Shown here piece after piece: positions 1 to 8,946 of a DNA stretch of 64,000 nucleotides. Each line of letters begins with the position of its first letter. Positions within the stretch are counted from its first letter, which is position 1. The DNA comes from Clostridia bacterium (GTDB lineage: Bacteria; Bacillota; Clostridia; Christensenellales; Aristaeellaceae). Under the pieces are notes generated by a model. That model had not been told where the DNA came from and searched no databases. It saw only the letters and a program-made list of their open reading frames with translations. The translations under genes were made by a program, and so were the position numbers. Location of the stretch: positions 1 through 64,000 of the forward strand of contig JAFSGG010000026.1 of assembly GCA_017434775.1 (NCBI GenBank). Direction: 5' to 3'.

Positions 1-61
1 GTGGGGGTGGAGGGGGCAACGCCCCTCCATCGTTCCCCTTGTAACAACACAAATGCTACAC

Positions 62-86
62 AAAAAGGAAGGGGCAAGCCCCTCCC
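62..86 (-). terminator. putative intrinsic terminator downstream of noc
   Basis: The stem GGGAGGGGC / GCCCCTTCC on the minus strand has a two-base loop and is followed by TTTTTG. It lies about 150 bases after the noc stop codon. Confidence 0.5.
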
Positions 87-180
87 CTGCGATATCTGCG
101 GATCGATGCATCTATTGTTTGCATACGTTGACGGAAGAATAAAACGGACGACAATGCCCGGCATCATTAAACCAACTGCA

Positions 181-220
181 ATTCTTCATTCTTAATTCCG
201 AATTCTGAATTCTCCATTCT
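181..220. repeat. GAATTC-rich intergenic repeat, copy 1
   Basis: A run of AATTCTTCATTCTTAATT and GAATTCTGAATTC units. It shares its core (ATTCTTCATTCT, TGAATTCTGAATTCT) with intergenic copies near 35.2, 36.5, 60.4, 61.0, 61.1, 63.5 and 64.0 kb. Confidence 0.75.
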
Positions 221-237
221 CGTTGGTTCACGTGGTG

Positions 238-1038
238 CTATCGACGGATCAGAACCTGCACAAGGATATCGCCGCCCCTTGTTTCCTGGGTTATTTCTGC
301 CTGCAGGCCGCTTTCCTGCATCTGGTGCACCACACTGCGGATGGCATTGATGTAGAGCCGGGGATCCCGAACCAAGGAAATGACCCGTCTTCCCTGAGGC
401 GCCACCGGCAGCCGCTGCATGGCGTTTTGCACCATCTCCTCCGTCTGCCGCACGGTAAGCTGCCGAAGGGCGGCCTGCCGGGCAATGCGCAGCCGGGCGG
501 CGGCATCCGGCAGGGAAAGAAGGGCTCTGGCATGCCGTTCGGAAAGGCCTTCTTCAGTCAGCAGTTCCCTCAGGGGCTTGTCCAGCTTCATCAGCCGCAG
601 TTTATTGGCAATGGCAGACGGGCTTTTGCCCAGCTGCCGGGCCAGGGTTTCCCGGCTCATCCCCTTTTCCAGCAGGGCGGCGTACGCCTCTGCTTCCTCA
701 AAATAATGGAGGTTTTCCCGCTGAATATTTTCGATCAATGCCAGCACGGCGCTTTCATCCCGTCCGGCGGGTAACACAAAAGCATCAATATGGGTATACC
801 CCAACATCTGACACGCCCGGAAGCGACGTTCCCCCATCACAATCTCGTATCCATCCGGAAGGCTGCGCACGGTAATGGGCTGCAAAAGCCCATGCCTGCG
901 GATAGAAGATGCCAGCTCCATCAGCTTCACATCGTCAAAATGTTGCCGGGGCTGGCTTTCATTAGCCCGGATATCCTTCATGGCCAGCCAGCACACCTGC
1001 CGTCCGTTGCCCGTTTTATCTGCTTTCAAAACGCTCAT
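238..1038 (-). CDS. noc: ParB/Spo0J-family DNA-binding protein, probable nucleoid occlusion protein Noc
   Basis: A 266-residue ParB-family protein. A ParB/Srx-type CTP-binding domain fills about residues 15-110, with GERRFRA at residues 69-75 and ENIQRE near 103-108, the two motifs that bind CTP in ParB and Noc. A helix-turn-helix region follows (about 120-150; GMSRETLARQLGKSPSAIAN). The ATG at 1038 is chosen because AGGAGG lies nine bases upstream; the longer frame back to 1158 has no domain content. Its place downstream of rsmG matches the Bacillus rsmG-noc order, which favours Noc, a factor that keeps division septa off the nucleoid. A second ParB paralogue remains possible because no ParA gene is in view. 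A terminator separates it from rsmG, so it may have its own promoter. Confidence 0.85.
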   Translation of the reverse strand: MSVLKADKTGNGRQVCWLAMKDIRANESQPRQHFDDVKLMELASSIRRHGLLQPITVRSLPDGYEIVMGERRFRACQMLGYTHIDAFVLPAGRDESAVLALIENIQRENLHYFEEAEAYAALLEKGMSRETLARQLGKSPSAIANKLRLMKLDKPLRELLTEEGLSERHARALLSLPDAAARLRIARQAALRQLTVRQTEEMVQNAMQRLPVAPQGRRVISLVRDPRLYINAIRSVVHQMQESGLQAEITQETRGGDILVQVLIRR

Positions 1039-1138
1039 GCGTATCTGCCTCCTCCATGGGGAGCGCAGCTTCTGGCCCTCCCATCCCCCCGGAGGAAGAC
1101 CAATTGCATGCGCTCCCGGAGAAGGGTTTCTGCATAAA

Positions 1139-1172
1139 GAAAAAACCTCCTGCCGCATTTTCGGCAGAAGGC
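1139..1172 (-). terminator. intrinsic terminator between rsmG and noc
   Basis: On the minus strand CTTCTGCCG-aaaatg-CGGCAGGAG is followed by TTTTTTC. It would end or attenuate the ThuA-to-rsmG transcript before noc. A second small hairpin (CCCCGAATGATGGGG) lies just upstream, at about 1184-1200. Confidence 0.7.
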
Positions 1173-1221
1173 TGAAGAACCATTCCCCATCATTCGGGGT
1201 ATTTTTTATTTTTCGGCAGGG

Positions 1222-1920
1222 TTATTTGTCTTTTTTCAAGGGACGTTTGGTGGGGATGCCGTTTTTGCGCGGATATTGGGGAAGGGTTTTTTCCGTTTTT
1301 TCCACACAGGCCACCACATGACCGCCCTGGCCCATGGCCATCAGCTGCATCTCTTCACCGCCCAGTTTCCGTGCCGCCGCATTGCCATCCTCTTTTTCGT
1401 TTTCCACCTGAGGGCCTTTCCAGCACACCGCCATGCCCCCCACCCGCACAAAAGGTAGCAGGTATTCGCACAGCACATTCATAGGCGCCACGGCACGGGC
1501 CACGGCACGATCATATTGCTCCCGGTGCGCTTCCTTTTTGCCCAGGGTTTCCGCACGATCATGGATGATGGTCACGTTTTTCAGTTCCAGCGCATCGCAC
1601 ACCGCCTGGAGGAAAATGCAGCGCTTTTGCTGCGCTTCCAGCAGCGTCATGCGGATATCATCCCGGGCCGCGGCCATCACAAGGCCGGGAAAACCGGCGC
1701 CGGTCCCCACGTCAATCACACGGCAACCTTCGGGAAACAGCCCCTCCTGAAAAAGGGGCAGCAGGGAATCAGCAAAGTGCCTTTCTGCCATTTCCGCTTC
1801 GGGCACGCTGGTCAGATCCATCTGTTTATTCCATTCGATCAGTAAGGCAAGATATTTTTCCAGCCGGAGAACCGCCGTTTCCGGCAGCTGAATTCCGGCA
1901 TTTTTCAACGCCTGTTTCAT
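1222..1920 (-). CDS. rsmG: 16S rRNA (guanine527-N7)-methyltransferase RsmG
   Basis: A 232-residue Rossmann-fold methyltransferase that uses S-adenosylmethionine to make m7G527 in 16S rRNA. The glycine-rich SAM loop VIDVGTGAGFPG is at residues 68-79, and the family's RHFADSLL segment precedes it. The length fits RsmG/GidB. The ATG at 1920 is preceded by AAAGGAG and overlaps the holA stop codon by one base (TGATG), so the two are translationally coupled. Adjacency to noc is conserved in Bacillota. A frame extending to 2181 runs through holA and is not used. Confidence 0.95.
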   Translation of the reverse strand: MKQALKNAGIQLPETAVLRLEKYLALLIEWNKQMDLTSVPEAEMAERHFADSLLPLFQEGLFPEGCRVIDVGTGAGFPGLVMAAARDDIRMTLLEAQQKRCIFLQAVCDALELKNVTIIHDRAETLGKKEAHREQYDRAVARAVAPMNVLCEYLLPFVRVGGMAVCWKGPQVENEKEDGNAAARKLGGEEMQLMAMGQGGHVVACVEKTEKTLPQYPRKNGIPTKRPLKKDK

Positions 1921-2951
1921 CAGGTGTGCTCCTTTCCAAGGCCCATAATCTGCAGCATCACTTTTTCCACGGCCCCCTGCTCCATCAGCTGGCCGCTTTT
2001 TACCAGATATTCCGTTTCGGTACACAGGCGGGTCAGTCTTCTCAACTGCGCTGTAGAATAGCGCTTGGCCATATTCATATTCTTGCTGGCCACAAAATCG
2101 GGAACACCCAGCTCCGTTGCTATCTGGGGCAGCCGTTTCCCGGCCGCCATCATGGCAGACGTGTAGAGCAGCTGGCGGCACTGGCGGCCCAGAACAGACA
2201 GGATCATCAGCCTATCTTCGCCGTCGGAAAGCAGCGCATCCAGCATGGCAAGGGCCTTGCTGCCCCGGCCGGAAAACAGGGCGTCGGACAGGTCAAATAC
2301 CTTGTATTCCACGCTTTTGACGCACACGGCATCAATATCTGCCGGGGTTACTTCCGTCCTTTCGCCCATATAAGCAGCCAGTTTTTCCAGTTCATTGGCC
2401 AGCATGGTCAATTCCCGTCCGGCAGAAAACCACAATTGCTGGCAGCAGGCATGGTTGATCTGCTTTCCCATGCTGCCCAGCCGCTGTGCAATCCACTGGG
2501 TCAGTTCCCTGTCTTTTAAAGGTTCAAAAGATACCAAGGTGGCCCGTTTTTTCAAAAGATTATACATCTTTTTCCGGCCGTCCGCCTTGCCCCGCACGTA
2601 GAACACCAGGCAGGTGGTTTCCGGCAGATCCATAAAATAATCCTGATAGCGCAAAACGGCCTTTTCTTCGTCATATTCTTTGGGTTTTTCCCCGGTGAGC
2701 AGGGCGCATCCCCGTACTTCCACAAACCGCCTTTCGCTCAAAAAAGGCAGCGTTTCCACCGCAGCGATCAGTTCATCCGGCGGCGGATCCTGCAGGCGCA
2801 CATCGTTCATGGCGGCAAATTCACCGGCGGTCACCTGTTTGCGCAAAGCATTCAGGGCGGCGCGTTTGGTAAACTCCTCCGTCCCTTCAAACAGGTAGCA
2901 CTTTTCAATTTTTCCGTTCCCCAAAGCGGTAAAAAATTCCGTGTGATTCAT
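1920..2951 (-). CDS. holA: DNA polymerase III subunit delta (HolA)
   Basis: A 343-residue clamp-loader delta subunit, which opens the sliding clamp during DNA replication. The N-terminal half carries the family segments CYLFEGTEEF (about residues 19-28) and EKCYLFEG, then the FLSERRFVEVRGC strand (about 70-82). The C-terminal third (about 240-335) is the helical delta C domain with the RLMILSVLGRQCRQLL helix. The ATG at 2951 follows GGAG and overlaps the comEC stop as ATGA. HolA lies just after comEC in many Firmicutes (comEC-holA-rpsT); here rsmG replaces rpsT. Confidence 0.93.
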   Translation of the reverse strand: MNHTEFFTALGNGKIEKCYLFEGTEEFTKRAALNALRKQVTAGEFAAMNDVRLQDPPPDELIAAVETLPFLSERRFVEVRGCALLTGEKPKEYDEEKAVLRYQDYFMDLPETTCLVFYVRGKADGRKKMYNLLKKRATLVSFEPLKDRELTQWIAQRLGSMGKQINHACCQQLWFSAGRELTMLANELEKLAAYMGERTEVTPADIDAVCVKSVEYKVFDLSDALFSGRGSKALAMLDALLSDGEDRLMILSVLGRQCRQLLYTSAMMAAGKRLPQIATELGVPDFVASKNMNMAKRYSTAQLRRLTRLCTETEYLVKSGQLMEQGAVEKVMLQIMGLGKEHT

Positions 2952-5254
2952 GGTGTCTCCTGCAGCGGCAGATAAGGGGTGATCTGCACCCTGCCATCCC
3001 GGCAAGTGAGCGTCACCGCACCCCTCTCCCCTGTATTGTAAACCGAAACGCCGTATTTTTCAAGCCGGGAAAGCGTTTCCGGGTGGGGCAGGGTTTCGCT
3101 GTACCCATTGCCGGTAATCAACGCCGCAAATGGTGTCGCCTGCTCCAGAAAAGCTTCCCGGGTGCCGTCTTTACTGCCGTGATGGGCAATCTTCACAACA
3201 TCCGCATCCACCGCGCCATAGCACTCAAAATCCCCTTCCCCATCGCCGCAGGAAAGCAGGCGCACCCCGTCCAGTTCACAAAGCAGCATCAGGGAATAGC
3301 GGTTGGCATCCTGCCCGGGAATAACGGTCCCTTCCATGGGCCACTGGGCGGTAAAGCGGCAGCGCTCCGTTTGGAAATATTGACCGGCACGCATATAATA
3401 CACTGGAATCTGCCTTTCCTCAAATTCCTTCAGGAAAGCAACGCAGGCAAGGTCCACCCTGGTATCCAGCGCGCCGTGGGGTAAAATGACCCGGCCGATC
3501 TTCACATTGCTGTCCAGCAATTGCCGCACACCCAGACAATGATCCTTGTGCAGATGGGTAATCACCAGGGTATCCGCATTGCGGGCCGTGCTTTGCAGAT
3601 AGGACACCGTATCACCGCCGTATTCCCCCACATCAATGAGCACCGTTTCCCTGCCGTCGCAGATGATGGCGGCGTCCGATTGCCCGGCAGCCAGCTGGAT
3701 ATACTGCACATCCCGGCAAAGGGTCACCTGCCAGATCAGCAGGCTGCCAACCGCAAGCGCCAGGGCCAAAGCGCGGCGCAGATTCTTTTTCATCACCACA
3801 AAGCCGGAAACCAGCACAAAGGCGGTTGCCAGCGAAACAACCACATACCATGGCAATTCCGGCACCCGGACGGTGGCAAAGGGCAGCTGCCCGGCCCAGG
3901 TGACAAAATCCGTGACAGCGGAGGTGATAATGTGAAAAGGCACCGCCAGGGTCTGGGCCAGGGGCATTGAAATGCAGCCCAGCACCAGCAAAACGGCATA
4001 CAAAGGCAGCAGCGCCATAAATACCAGACAAATAAAGGGATTGAGGAAAAGCCCGATCACGGAAAACTGATGGAACACCTGCATGCTGGGCAGGCTGAGG
4101 CCAATGGTGGCGGCAATGGAAACCAGTGTGCTTTGCCCAAGACGGGATGCACGCAGCCCGGGAAAGCGCTTTTCCAGAAGAGGCAGCACCACAAAAATGC
4201 CGATGACCGCCCCAAAAGACAGCTGGAACCCGGCGGAAAACATGGCCATGGGGCTGAACAGGGTGATCAGCAGGAAAGCCGCTGCCACTACCGACAGCCA
4301 GTCCTTCCCCCGCCGGAGGATGCGCCGGTATCTTCCCAGCAGCACAAACACGGCTGCACGAACCGCCGGGGCCGGGAACCCCAGCATACCGCAGTACACC
4401 AGCAGAAACAGGAAAACCAGTACAAAGCTGAACCGCTGACCCAATCGCCTGGGAATCAGGTAAATAACGCAATAAGCCAGCATCGCCACATGCATCCCGG
4501 AAACGGACAGCACATGGGCCACCCCAGCCTGGGCAAAGCTATCCTGCACTTCCTGGGGCAGCCAGTACTTTTCTCCCAGCAGCAGAGCCCGCGGCAGATC
4601 GCTTTCATCCCCAAATACCAGTTCCAGCCGGGTGGAAAGGTAAGTGCGCCATTGATAGAAATTAGAAAAAAGGCCCCGGCTTCCCTGTCCGGTAATCTGC
4701 AGTTCATTCGCTCCGGATATGCCCACCTGAATCCCCTTTTCCAGCAGGAACATGCGAAAATCAAAGCCATAGGGGTTATCCTGCCGGGAAGGATGATAGA
4801 TTTTCCCTGAAAACTGCACTTGCTGGCTGTCCGTCGGCCAGACAGGGTTTTCTTCCTCCGGCACAAAGGTCCAGTATACTCTGCCAAGGGCCATCTCGCC
4901 GTTTTCACTGTGTGCCACCGTTTGTTCCAGATATCCCTGGGCACTGCCGTCCGGCCGCAGGGTCAATTCCTCCGCCACCACGCCGGTGATGGTATAGCGG
5001 CCCGGCTGCGGCAATTGCGGATGGCTGGCATGACCGGACAACAATAGCCCCAGGAACAAAAAGGCACCCATCCATCCCAGCACCTGCCGCTTATGCATGC
5101 GATGCAGCAGCACACAGCCGAAAACACACAAAATAAGCCCCATCCACACAAGGCGGGGCTCATAAGGCAGATAAACCCCGAAAAAGACCCCTGCACCGTA
5201 GCAAAGGGCGCAGGCAGCCAGGGGCCGCTGATGATGAAACGGGCGTACTTTCAC
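2948..5254 (-). CDS. comEC: ComEC/Rec2 family DNA uptake channel with C-terminal metallo-beta-lactamase domain
   Basis: A 768-residue polytopic membrane protein of the ComEC/Rec2 family, which carries single-stranded DNA across the membrane in competence. Seen in order: N-terminal membrane segments (about 5-60), a soluble DUF4131/OB-like part (about 80-200), the competence channel domain beginning at VAHVLSVSGMHVAML (about residue 245) with many hydrophobic helices to about 510, and a metallo-beta-lactamase domain with THLHKDHC near residue 566 and a later KIAHHGSKDG motif. The GTG start at 5254 overlaps the upstream stop (GTGA) and has GGAG eight bases before it. The family is often kept in species never shown to be competent, so uptake is an inference. 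Confidence 0.92.
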   Translation of the reverse strand: MKVRPFHHQRPLAACALCYGAGVFFGVYLPYEPRLVWMGLILCVFGCVLLHRMHKRQVLGWMGAFLFLGLLLSGHASHPQLPQPGRYTITGVVAEELTLRPDGSAQGYLEQTVAHSENGEMALGRVYWTFVPEEENPVWPTDSQQVQFSGKIYHPSRQDNPYGFDFRMFLLEKGIQVGISGANELQITGQGSRGLFSNFYQWRTYLSTRLELVFGDESDLPRALLLGEKYWLPQEVQDSFAQAGVAHVLSVSGMHVAMLAYCVIYLIPRRLGQRFSFVLVFLFLLVYCGMLGFPAPAVRAAVFVLLGRYRRILRRGKDWLSVVAAAFLLITLFSPMAMFSAGFQLSFGAVIGIFVVLPLLEKRFPGLRASRLGQSTLVSIAATIGLSLPSMQVFHQFSVIGLFLNPFICLVFMALLPLYAVLLVLGCISMPLAQTLAVPFHIITSAVTDFVTWAGQLPFATVRVPELPWYVVVSLATAFVLVSGFVVMKKNLRRALALALAVGSLLIWQVTLCRDVQYIQLAAGQSDAAIICDGRETVLIDVGEYGGDTVSYLQSTARNADTLVITHLHKDHCLGVRQLLDSNVKIGRVILPHGALDTRVDLACVAFLKEFEERQIPVYYMRAGQYFQTERCRFTAQWPMEGTVIPGQDANRYSLMLLCELDGVRLLSCGDGEGDFECYGAVDADVVKIAHHGSKDGTREAFLEQATPFAALITGNGYSETLPHPETLSRLEKYGVSVYNTGERGAVTLTCRDGRVQITPYLPLQETP

Positions 5255-5958
5255 AAAATAATCTCCATGCCCGGGTAAACAGCCCGGGTTTGCGCAAATG
5301 CCAAAGCAGCTTCTTTTTCCATGGTTTTTATGTCGTGGGTTACGGGCAGATGGGTAAGATACAGTTTTTTCACCTGCGCTTCCCCGGCCAGCTGCGCCGC
5401 TTTCAGGGCGCTCAGGTGGGGCAAGGTTTCTTTCCATTCACTGTCCAGAAACGCAGCATCGCAAAGCAGCGCATCCGCTCCCCGGCAAAAGCCCTTCAGC
5501 CCTTCACAGGTGTTGGTATCCCCGGTGAACACCAGGCTTTTTCCCTCCGCCTCCAGCCGGATCGCCCGGCAGGGCACCGGATGCCGGGTGGGACAGGTGG
5601 TGATGCGGATCCCGGCAATATCCATTTCTTCAGGGTAGGGCCGCACGTCGTATACAGCCGGGCTCAATAACCCCTTCAGAGGGCTTTCATCCTCCGGCGG
5701 CACATACACCGTAAGTTTCCTGCCACGCATCTGCAAAAGATAACTCATCACCAGCAGATCCTCCGCATGGTCAAAATGCAGGTGGGACAAAAGCACTGCC
5801 GAAAGCCCAGCCGGATCGCAAACGGCCATCAGCTTGCCCAGCACGCCGCTGCCGCAATCCATCAGGATATTTTCCCCCTGGTGGGAGATCAGATAGCCGC
5901 TGGTGGCGCCGCCGGCGGTGGGGTAAGGGCCATGACAGCCAAGAACATGCACTTTCAT
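5251..5958 (-). CDS. MBL-fold metallohydrolase, YhfI/RNase Z-like
   Basis: A 235-residue metallo-beta-lactamase-fold protein. The zinc motif HLHFDHAEDL lies at about residues 61-70, a GDTNTCEG turn near 146, and LTHLPVTHD near 204. The N-terminal start KVHVLGCHGPYPTAGG resembles the YhfI/RNase Z-like branch, so a phosphodiesterase or similar hydrolase is likely; the substrate is unknown. ATG at 5958 follows GAGGGT. Its stop overlaps the comEC GTG start by four bases, which places it in the same transcript. Confidence 0.8.
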   Translation of the reverse strand: MKVHVLGCHGPYPTAGGATSGYLISHQGENILMDCGSGVLGKLMAVCDPAGLSAVLLSHLHFDHAEDLLVMSYLLQMRGRKLTVYVPPEDESPLKGLLSPAVYDVRPYPEEMDIAGIRITTCPTRHPVPCRAIRLEAEGKSLVFTGDTNTCEGLKGFCRGADALLCDAAFLDSEWKETLPHLSALKAAQLAGEAQVKKLYLTHLPVTHDIKTMEKEAALAFAQTRAVYPGMEIIL

Positions 5959-5968
5959 GGCAGCACCC

Positions 5969-6691
5969 TCAGAATTTTTCCAGCGCTTCGGCGAAATCGC
6001 TGTGCAGTTCCCGGTCCAGCACCCGGTTCCGGGCGATGAAGAAAGCGGCATTGACGATCACCTGCTTCACATAGGGGTTGTGGTAGGAAGGCAGGGTTTC
6101 ATGGCCGGGCTGGAAATAGAATACCTTGCCGTAACCCCGGTTGAACAGGCAGGCGGAACGGAATACTTCGCCCGACTGATACCAGCCAAGGGCCAGCAGT
6201 GCATCGGGAGTGGGAATATCAAACCGCTCGCCATACATTTCTTCCGCTTCCAGTTCAAAATGCATGGGCAAGCCCCACATGATGGGATGGCTGGGCTCGA
6301 TGACAAAGATGCGTTCCCTTTCGTTCATTTCGTGCCAGCGAAGGCTGCACTGGGTCCCCATCAGCCGCTGGAAAATCTTGCTTTCGTGGCCGCTGTGCAG
6401 CACAATCAGCCCCATGCCCCGCAGCACATGGCCCTGCACCCGGGTGACGATTTCATCGGGCACCTGACCGTGCTTGCAATGCCCCCACCAGATGAGCACG
6501 TCCGTATCGCTGAGAATTTCATCCGTCAGCCCTGCTTCCTCCTGGGAGAGCCAGGCTTTGCGCACCTGAAAATGCTCGCCGGGAAACATATCGGCCACAG
6601 CGCCCAGCAATCCTTGGGGATATACCTTCAATACATCGGGGCTGCTTTCCTGAACATTATCTTCATTCCATACAGTAATCTTGATTGCCAT
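5969..6691 (-). CDS. ThuA-like domain protein (glutamine-amidotransferase-like fold)
   Basis: A 240-residue protein matching the ThuA family (named after trehalose utilisation). Markers are ITVWNEDNV at the start, DVLIWWGHCKHGQVPDEIV (about 69-87), GLIVLHSGHESKIF (about 103-116) and GKVFYFQPGHET (about 199-210). Members of this family are often found beside Gfo/Idh/MocA oxidoreductases in sugar metabolism, and one is divergently transcribed here. ATG at 6691 follows GGAAAGGA. It is the first gene of the minus-strand operon and ends ten bases before the MBL gene. Confidence 0.85.
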   Translation of the reverse strand: MAIKITVWNEDNVQESSPDVLKVYPQGLLGAVADMFPGEHFQVRKAWLSQEEAGLTDEILSDTDVLIWWGHCKHGQVPDEIVTRVQGHVLRGMGLIVLHSGHESKIFQRLMGTQCSLRWHEMNERERIFVIEPSHPIMWGLPMHFELEAEEMYGERFDIPTPDALLALGWYQSGEVFRSACLFNRGYGKVFYFQPGHETLPSYHNPYVKQVIVNAAFFIARNRVLDRELHSDFAEALEKF

Positions 6692-6728
6692 GCTATTTCG
6701 TCCTTTCCGACGTTTTTTTCTTTCTTTC

Positions 6729-6757
6729 ATTATACCTTTCCCACAAATGGAAATCAA
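6729..6757 (-). promoter_or_regulatory. sigma-A-type promoter of the ThuA-comEC-holA-rsmG operon
   Basis: On the minus strand TTGATT (6752-6757) and TATAAT (6729-6734) are 17 bases apart, about 38 bases upstream of the ThuA start. It is divergent from the promoter at 6815-6843. Confidence 0.7.
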
Positions 6758-6814
6758 GGTTTTTTTCCGTCATCAGGGTGCGTCGAATTGTCACCTTTTA
6801 TCCCCGGCAGCATC

Positions 6815-6843
6815 TTGGCAGACGGGAAGAAAAATGCTATAAT
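6815..6843 (+). promoter_or_regulatory. sigma-A-type promoter of the Gfo/Idh gene
   Basis: TTGGCA (6815-6820), a 17-base spacer and a perfect TATAAT (6838-6843). The AAGGAGG ribosome binding site starts at 6869. Confidence 0.8.
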
Positions 6844-6883
6844 ACCGGAAGTAAATATATTGATAATCAAGGAGGCTGTTTCC

Positions 6884-8053
6884 ATGTCCAAAGGCGACGC
6901 CGTTCTGAACCAAACCATGCAGGCCATTGAAGAAAAGGCCATTGATGCCAGCAAAAAGCTCCGCTGCGCCATTGTGGGTACCGGCTGGATTGCCGAAGCC
7001 CATGTACCCCAGTATCTGAAATTCCCGGACGTGGAACTGGTGGCCATGTGCGATATCGTGCCCGGCAAGTGCGAAAAGTTCTGCAAGCGCCGGGGTGTGG
7101 ATTATACCAACATCCGCTTCTACGAAAACTTGGACGAAATGCTGGCCAAGGAAAACCTGGACGCCGTCAGCATCTGCACCTATAACGCCACCCACGCAGA
7201 ATGCGCCATCAAATGCCTGAACGCCGGCGTGAATGTGCTCTTGGAAAAGCCCTTTACCGTCACCGTGGAAGAAGCGGCCGAAGTGATCAAAGCCGAAAAG
7301 GCTTCCGGTAAGCTGCTCACCATCGGCTTCCAGCCCCGGATGGATCCCAACATGCAGCAGGTGAAAAAGATCGTGGACAGCGGCGTGCTGGGCGAAATTT
7401 ACTACATCCAGACCGGCGGCGGCCGCCGCCGGGGCATTCCCAACTCCACCTTCATTGAAAAGAAAACGGCCGGCATCGGCGCCCTGGGCGATATCGGCTG
7501 CTACAGCCTGGATATGGTGCTCAACGCCATCGGCTATCCCAAGCCCCTCACCGTTTCCGGCTACACCAGTAATTTCTTCGGCACCAACCCCCTCTATCAG
7601 CGGCCCGATCAGGATCATACCGCCGCCGAAAACGCCGCCCGCTTCAACGTGGACGATTTTGCCGCAGCCTTTGTGCGCCTGGAAGGCGGCATCATTCTGG
7701 ACTTCCGCATTTCCTGGGCCATGCATCTGGATACCCCCGGCGATACCATCATTCTGGGCAAGCAGGGCGCCCTGCGCATCCCCTCCACCGAATGCTGGAA
7801 CGGCAGCGTGGGCGGCGAAATGACGCTTTACTCCGATGTGGCCGGCCTGCAGACGGAAACCAAATTCCCCATCCTGCGCAATAATAAAGACCTGTTTGAA
7901 CTGAAGGTACGCTCCTTCCTGGATGCCATCAAGGAAGGCACCCCGGCTCCCGTGCCCTCTTCCCAGATTTATTACAACCAGGCCATCATCGACGGCATCG
8001 GCAAGTCCGCCGCCCTGGGCCGGGAAATTGAACTGGAAATTCCCGAAATTTAA
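6884..8053 (+). CDS. Gfo/Idh/MocA family NAD(P)-dependent oxidoreductase
   Basis: A 389-residue sugar or cyclitol dehydrogenase-type protein. The N-terminal Rossmann domain has GTGWIAEAHVP (about residues 30-40) and the family lysine motif LLEKPFTV (about 122-129). The C-terminal substrate-binding domain includes GALGDIGCYSLDMVLNAIG (about 201-219). ATG at 6884 follows AAGGAGG at an eight-base spacing. Substrate cannot be read from the sequence; the divergent ThuA gene supports carbohydrate use. Confidence 0.92.
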   Translation: MSKGDAVLNQTMQAIEEKAIDASKKLRCAIVGTGWIAEAHVPQYLKFPDVELVAMCDIVPGKCEKFCKRRGVDYTNIRFYENLDEMLAKENLDAVSICTYNATHAECAIKCLNAGVNVLLEKPFTVTVEEAAEVIKAEKASGKLLTIGFQPRMDPNMQQVKKIVDSGVLGEIYYIQTGGGRRRGIPNSTFIEKKTAGIGALGDIGCYSLDMVLNAIGYPKPLTVSGYTSNFFGTNPLYQRPDQDHTAAENAARFNVDDFAAAFVRLEGGIILDFRISWAMHLDTPGDTIILGKQGALRIPSTECWNGSVGGEMTLYSDVAGLQTETKFPILRNNKDLFELKVRSFLDAIKEGTPAPVPSSQIYYNQAIIDGIGKSAALGREIELEIPEI

Positions 8054-8145
8054 TGCAACAAAACAGATACCCTGTTCGTTATATGGATAGAACGGGAAAA
8101 AAACCTGTTCTTCCATGAACACAAGGCATCAGGAGGTATATTACC

Positions 8146-8889
8146 ATGACCCGTCGCATTCTCTCCGTTCTTCTGGCAGTGATGCTGCTGCTTTCCTGCT
8201 CTCCCGCCCTGGCGGATGACGGTTCTGCCGGTGCTTCCTATTACGGTTCCGGCAGCACCCTGCTTTCCAACCTCACCCACAATTGCCCCAACACCGGCAT
8301 TATGCTGCCCTCCGCTTTCAGCCCCTACCAGACCACCTACCTGCTGACAGTGGCAGACTGGGTGTCCCGGCCCACCTTCACCCCCGTGGCCATGGATCCC
8401 AGTGCCGTCATCACCGTCAACGGCCGTCAGGTGCGCAGCGGGCAGACCTCCCAGGTCATCGAAATGACGGATGAACCCCAGGCCGTTACCATCCAGGTGA
8501 CAAACGCCGGCGCCTCCACCACCTACACCATCTATCTCCAGCGCCGCCCCAGCGAAAAACGCACCCGCGTATCCGCAGGCTATATCAACGATATTTACCT
8601 CAAGGGCACCACCTGGCGCATGGATGCAGACCTGGTTACCCTCAAGTATCAGGGCGATGATTACGACAGCGGCAACCGTTCCACCTACACCAACGGCAGC
8701 AAGGATCATTACGATTATGAAGTGGATCCCAACTGCATCTTTTACTGGGGCACCAAGCAGAATCCCATCCGGGCCAATAACATCCATGAGTTTTTGGCCA
8801 ATTATCAATCTTACGGCTCCACTTTCTACACCATCGTCTATATCGAAAGCCAGATTGTGGCCGTTCTGCCCTACGACGCCGATTACTGA
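8146..8889 (+). CDS. secreted protein with cadherin-like beta-sandwich domain
   Basis: A 247-residue exported protein. Residues 1-23 form a signal peptide (RR, then a leucine-rich core, ending LADD); a cysteine at 18 in LLSCSP does not clearly form a lipobox. Residues about 38-130 read as a cadherin-like beta-sandwich (PF12733 type): LLSNLTHN, FSPYQTTYLLTVAD, ITVNGRQV, TTYTIYLQR. The C-terminal part (about 140-247) is Tyr/Asp-rich and unrecognised. Such domains sit in surface proteins of Clostridia; function unknown. The start follows AGGAGG. Confidence 0.75.
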   Translation: MTRRILSVLLAVMLLLSCSPALADDGSAGASYYGSGSTLLSNLTHNCPNTGIMLPSAFSPYQTTYLLTVADWVSRPTFTPVAMDPSAVITVNGRQVRSGQTSQVIEMTDEPQAVTIQVTNAGASTTYTIYLQRRPSEKRTRVSAGYINDIYLKGTTWRMDADLVTLKYQGDDYDSGNRSTYTNGSKDHYDYEVDPNCIFYWGTKQNPIRANNIHEFLANYQSYGSTFYTIVYIESQIVAVLPYDADY

Positions 8890-8897
8890 TAACAAGT

Positions 8898-8929
8898 GAT
8901 TGAAAATCAGCTGAAGCTGTTTTTCAATC
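8898..8929 (+). terminator. hairpin after the cadherin-like gene
   Basis: GATTGAAAATCAGC-tgaa-GCTGTTTTTCAATC; a 14-base stem nine bases after the stop codon. It has no long T tail of its own, so termination is inferred. Confidence 0.45.
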
Positions 8930-8946
8930 AAAACATCACATTTCCT

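Larger units (their letters stand above)
1..237. other. intergenic repeat-rich region 3' of noc
   Basis: No gene is supported here. Seen are a hairpin at about 9-29 (GGAGGGGGC, loop, GCCCCTCC), a second hairpin at 62-86 (GGAAGGGGC-aa-GCCCCTCCC), and a GAATTC-rich repeat at 181-220. Read on the minus strand the 62-86 hairpin is followed by a T-rich run, so it can serve as the terminator of noc. The order gene end, GAATTC repeat, about 100 bases, GGGAGGGG hairpin is repeated at 36428-36545 behind the XRE-TPR gene. Confidence 0.6.

Noticed and set aside
1..195. A 64-codon frame at the window start
   Set aside because: It runs through two hairpin repeats and has no domain or ribosome site.
5957..6883. 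A long N-terminal extension of the Gfo/Idh frame starting at 5957
   Set aside because: It runs antisense through the ThuA gene; AAGGAGG and a consensus promoter place the start at 6884.
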